A stretch of DNA of 64,000 nucleotides from the NCBI GenBank assembly GCA_001051155.2, contig JYIP02000006.1:2232001-2296000 (forward strand). Direction: 5' to 3'. Positions 60,086-64,000 of the stretch are shown here, in pieces. This DNA is from Chrysoporthe austroafricana (lineage: Eukaryota > Ascomycota > Sordariomycetes > Diaporthales > Cryphonectriaceae). Below the pieces are notes generated by a model. It did not search any database and was not told the origin of the DNA. It saw nothing but the letters and a program-made list of their open reading frames with translations. A program made the translations under genes and the position numbers. Each line of letters starts with the position of its first letter. Position 1 is the stretch's first letter.

Positions 60086-62075
60086 GGTGGCGTGTGTTTC
60101 TGGCTGTCTGTTGTCTAATATGTTTGTTGGAAGTCATGAGACACTGGCAGGATACGTCTATCGAGAGTCGAGTTTGCGCGCTGAGTCGCGATAGAAGGTG
60201 GTCGCAGAGGATGAGGACGGACACCTTCTGACGGTCATCGAGGAAAGGAGCTCCGCGGGCACAGCCGCGAACATTGGCTCGAAAACTCTTAGCCCTCGCG
60301 GTTGACCGCAGTCCTAGGACGATTAGGCAGCGCCTCAATAATCATAGAAACAAGTCTCACGATCCTCATGTAGAACATCTCTCTCATTTGCTTTCGGTCG
60401 ACGCCAAGTGACGAGGCAACGGTGGGTCCACGAGCACAGTCATTCACTAGCCTGGCACGCTTGGACCCACTCACGCTTGGGCCAGGCAAGCTAGCGCTAG
60501 CGCCTCGCGCTTTACCAAAAACGGTAGGCGGCCAGTCGCGTTAGCAGGCGGCAGTATTCAGGGCCCAACAGATATATAAACCCGGCCGCCCTCCCACCTT
60601 CTTCCTCGATTTCTCTCTTTTTCTCTTCTTCATACTTACCTTGTCTGAGTCGCGGTAGATCAAGAATTACTGCGACTAGGTTGGGAGGCCTGCATTGCAC
60701 ATCGTGGTGCTGACCAGTCTGGTTTACCCTTCGGGGTCGACCTGGGCGAAATTTTTGCTGCCAATCAAAGTTTTCCTGTCTTTTCATTGTGCTCGCTGCC
60801 TGGTGCGGTGACGCGAAGAAGATGACGCTATCGTGACCAATCTGATCCATGTATCTGGTGTTTTGAGCCACGCCGACCATTCCCAAATCTGCTGTGTATG
60901 TACTCTCGCCCTGCCCGTCTATCCTGCGGCCTTCGTCCAACAAATTGACGACGCATCCCTCATCACCTCTCCTAAGCCCCCGGTCGCCGCACGTCGGCAT
61001 CATTTTAGCCCATAGCTAGCTTCCAGCTTAGGACGTCGACGAGAGTCGCAAATGATCAAGCAGCTACACGTTTTGCGCCATTGCAAGCATGATACCATTT
61101 TTTCCACGACACCGACCATCTATCTTGTCGGGAGTCTGAGATCTTGAAGTCAGCGTGCAACCATCGATAACACGCTTCATGCAAATGATTGGCTTCCACC
61201 ACCGACCCATCATCTCAACGTACTCACTGGAGCTGCATCGGCTGATCCGCGTCGTCCATACGATAATTGCAATGTTTGAGAATATCTTGATGTATCGCTA
61301 GTGCGACCTCCTCACTGCGTCGCTAGTTGGCCTACATGCTAAGTTGTCGCATGTCTAATCATAGCTTCGCCAGTCTGGCACGCGCCGTACGTCGAATGCC
61401 GTGTTATCCAGGTGCTACTACCGCGGCGCTTTTCCGTCCTTGCCAACTGAAATCCTCTCTGAGCACCTCTCAATGACATGCACCTGAAAAGGAGACCCTG
61501 GGGCTACGAAGTGGCAAGTCAGTTTGCAAATTTGGAATAGTAACTGTTGTTCACACATGGGCTACATAGCACTTGTAAAAGGAGACCGCCAGCCACAAGA
61601 GACAAGGAGTGACAAAGACTAGTTTAGTACGCCCAGAATGGTAGATGGAAGTTCAATCAATTCCCTTTAGCATCTGCTTTCATGGCCGTGCTGATTGATC
61701 CGGTCGAATAAGCACGCATGGAACACAGGACCGCGACCGTCTTCGGGTCCACTGCATTGCGTCTGTGAACACATTTCCCGAAGAACTAGTATTTCAGGCG
61801 CAGAAGACCCAGATCACAGTCTTCAGTGTGCAGTCAGGTCGAGCCTCGCGACGAGCGGATCTTCTTGGACCGGTGCATGAACAGGCCACGCTCTCCCTGC
61901 GTGCTGCCTCCGGTAAAGCCCTCGTGCTCGGCCTTCCACATTGACTAGCCGTCCGGTCATTTCTGACTGGGGTCGTGGCCATGTGCGCCCCTTGGCGCTC
62001 ACTTCTCGTCGGGTTGGCAGCCACTTCTGATGCCCGCCTCCCCGAGGTCGTCATCTCGGGTGCTGCAGCCTCTCG
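60086..62075. other. 2 kb without a coding gene
   Basis: Contains the promoter of the 610-aa membrane protein gene at its left end and the promoter-like element described at 60560-60650. AAAAGGAGACC occurs twice (61488 and 61576) without a larger repeat. No frame is long or motif-bearing. Confidence 0.4.
60560..60650 (+). promoter_or_regulatory. Orphan strong-promoter-like element
   Basis: A perfect TATA-like box (GATATATAAA, about 60568) is followed 20-60 bp later by a pyrimidine-rich stretch (CTTCTTCCTCGATTTCTCTC...), the pattern of highly expressed filamentous fungal genes. No long open frame or clear splice product follows on the plus strand. Inference only. Confidence 0.35.
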
Positions 62076-62883
62076 TCATCTCCAGACGCCCGCCCTCTTC
62101 ATGACGTTCTCAAACTCCCCCTTCTTGACGCCCCTGCCCACGCCCGAGCCCCCATTCGCCTCGAGTATCATGTCCCGCAACAGGTCGTCGTCGGGCTCCT
62201 CCTTCAGCAGCGCCGCGACCCGCCGCAGGTGTGCCACGGTGATGACGCTGCTCTGCGGCTCCCCGTCCTCGTTGGTCCCCGTGAACAGCCCGAAGGCCTC
62301 GTCGACCTCGCGGGAGTGCGCGCTGGAGCCGTGGTCACGCGCGTGGAACTTGAGCGCGCAGATGGCCACGAAGGAGGGGTAGTTCGCGTAGCCCTCGTCG
62401 TCGGGGTCGAGGATCGAGGTGAATTCGGCGAGCTCGTTCTTGTCCTTGGGTGGGATGTCGAGAGCTCTGTAGGGAGAGGGGTTCTCAGCCGGCGGCTCTC
62501 GTACCTTCCTGCACGGAAGTCTTGTCGTGCTGGCGCCGTGGACCAGGACGACAAAGGGGCCGAGGAGGGTAAGGAGCAGAGACGTACATCATGGCCCTCC
62601 TCACGTCACCGATAGGTATGACACCCTCCTTCTCGCCCTCGCTGGGCTCTGCAAACAGCGCGAAGGCCTCCCTGATCTCAGCCTCCTCCTGCGCGGTGAT
62701 GTCGTGCTCCTTGGCGAGCTTGGACTGCCGCACACCCTTTGCGCCCGAGCCCGATGCGCCCGGCTCAGCGGCACCCCCAGCCCTGCGTCTCGGTGGCTAC
62801 TACATGTGTCAGAGGAGCGATGCACTCGGACAGGGCCCATAGCCACAGCCAGGAGGCTACCAGGTGGTTCGACAACTTACCAT
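62076..62883 (-). CDS. EF-hand-fold protein with degenerate loops
   Basis: Exons 62883-62881 (the ATG alone), 62796-62588 and 62466-62076; 200 aa, all phases agree. The product starts MPPRRRAGGAAEPGA. The helix-loop-helix pattern of a calmodulin/centrin-like protein follows: KEHDITAQEEAEIREAFALFA, GVIPIGDVRRAMIALDIPP, KNELAEFTSILDPDDEGYANYPSFVAICAL, REVDEAFGLFTG, ITVAHLRRVAALLKE, and LLRDMILEANGGSGVGRGVKKGEFENVM. None of the four loops keeps a full DxDxDG-type set, so calcium binding is doubtful and the protein may be structural. Intron 1 (62880-62797, GTAAGT...TAG) follows the ATG directly. Closest relatives I can suggest are fungal EF-hand superfamily proteins with no assigned role. Confidence 0.85.
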
Positions 62884-63640
62884 CGTGAGTGAAGAAACAC
62901 CACGCCGTCGCGGTTGCGGTTGCGTGAACGGGGGACGGTGATGTCAAAAGGTGGAGACCTTCCGGGTTGGGCGATGGGGTTCCGCTGTTGCCGGGTCGTC
63001 GCCGGGTCGCCTGCTAGCGCCGGCAGTATTCACTTCACTTCGTCTCGCCTAAAATTTCTGCACGCTGCACACAGAGCTTACTCCTCTTCGTCCTCACACA
63101 CCATCCGCCAGCCCCGACACCGCGATGTACACAACCGGTGCTGGCTGGCAGTGTCCAGGTTGCTCATGAATCACGCATGCGCCGGCAGTTAAATGATCGT
63201 TGGTCTTTTACGCATGCGGCTAAGGTAAGAAAGACGGTGACCACGCGGGACGCGCGCAAGGGCACTGGGACAAGACCGAGATGGTTCACAACTACTGCAT
63301 CTCGCGATGGGGATATTGAACGCTTCAAAATATGCTAGAGCTTGCCGTTTCCGTATAATTACACCAGGACGGACAAGTGTGGACAGTGAAGCAAGAGCAA
63401 AAGCATAGCATTCCATCACTCGGTCGATGTCGCCTGTCCTCATCCCAGAGGCTGGTGACTGCTCTTGACATGGAGACATCACATCACACCAGACTTTTAC
63501 TAGCAACAAATTCATTCTCGTTTCACTGTGCGCTCGCTCTGCATCCAACTGTCGACTTGATGGCTCACAGCTTCAGACCATTCGGCTCTCTGCCACGGCT
63601 TAGCCCCGACTGGCTGCCCACCTCGCTGCCTGTGTCGTAC
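62884..63640. other. Upstream of EF-hand gene and 3' flank
   Basis: 757 bp upstream of the EF-hand gene and downstream of the glyoxalase II gene. No gene found. Confidence 0.45.
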
Positions 63641-64000
63641 TCACTTGAAGTTGTTTTTCATTTCACGGAGCGCATGCATGACATCCACCGGGTCGGTCTT
63701 GCCGGTGGCCTTTTGCATATCAGGGTCCTGTAGATTTGAAGGTCAGCCATCGTTGTGAAAAAGTCATCGACGACTCATCGCTCACATTCGTCCTCATGAA
63801 CGGATTGTGTTGCTGTTAGAGGACCTGTCAGCCACCACACAAGATATCAGGCGCGGGCGTGACCTCGCCTACCTTCTCATCCCCAATCGTGAACTTCCCC
63901 TGCGTCTCCTGGTTCTCCTCCGCAAACTGCTGCAGCTTCCTCATCGCATCGTTCTGCAGCACCGTCGACGCGAACTTGACGTTGCTCTTTGTGTACTCGT
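63641..64000 (-). CDS. GLO2: Hydroxyacylglutathione hydrolase (glyoxalase II), C-terminal part
   Basis: Partial: the gene runs off the right edge, so its start and catalytic N-terminal beta-lactamase fold are absent. Visible exons are 64000-63873, 63812-63786 and 63727-63641, in phase. They read HEYTKSNVKFASTVLQNDAMRKLQQFAEENQ, then the 9-residue exon QHNPFMRTN, then DPDMQKATGKTDPVDVMHALREMKNNFK and a TGA stop. The HEYT metal-ligand His region, NPFMR and the TDPVDVM...L helix are diagnostic of the glyoxalase II C-terminal domain that binds glutathione. The enzyme hydrolyses S-lactoylglutathione to D-lactate in methylglyoxal detoxification. The stop TGA overlaps a GTGAGT, so a further exon is not entirely excluded, but the family normally ends at this point. 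Confidence 0.9.

Overview
The window is nuclear DNA of a filamentous ascomycete (Pezizomycotina, most likely Sordariomycetes). The evidence is the gene style (split by short introns of about 50-90 nt with GTRNGT donors and CTRAY-like branch sites), GC-rich coding DNA, and family content: Zn2Cys6 regulators, a PTH11/SAT4-type receptor, a 2EXR protein, PET127, LOC1, PGA2, MAU2 and CENP-S. Species cannot be named from sequence alone. Exon joins were worked out by hand from reading frame, splice signals and continuity of conserved motifs, and every join below is phase-consistent.

Left third (1-23 kb): NAD(P) malic enzyme; a 2EXR-type protein with an Asp-rich tract; a divergent pair made of a 2-oxoglutarate/Fe(II) oxygenase and a 12-exon MFS transporter; a 1510-aa POT1/Cdc13-type telomere protein; a flavin monooxygenase; a 7TM receptor-like protein; an Aro8-type aminotransferase; and ribosomal protein L4. 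Middle (23-41 kb): housekeeping genes for PET127 (mitochondrial RNA), MAU2 (cohesin loading), an alpha/beta hydrolase, LOC1 (ribosome assembly), a Zn2Cys6 regulator and a rhomboid protease. Right part (41-64 kb): a second Zn2Cys6 regulator; CENP-S/MHF1 as a 111-aa three-exon gene; PGA2; a 911-aa protein of unknown function with three tandem cysteine modules; a 610-aa membrane protein; an EF-hand-fold protein whose first coding exon is only the ATG; and the C-terminal part of glyoxalase II running off the right edge.

Gene density is high except at 41.1-43.9, 53.1-58.3 and 60.1-62.1 kb, where I find no convincing intact gene. The 42.8-43.2 kb stretch looks like a decayed coding sequence, and 60.55-60.65 kb looks like a strong promoter with no gene after it. 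I see no tRNA, rRNA, CRISPR array, transposase or recognisable transposon.

Most genes act independently (metabolism, mitochondrial RNA, ribosome assembly, chromosome maintenance). The only pair whose layout suggests joint function is the oxygenase and transporter, which share a 448-bp divergent promoter. The most unusual features are the tandem cysteine modules at 50.3-51.2 kb and the IDPxxL motif array in the MAU2 N-terminus.
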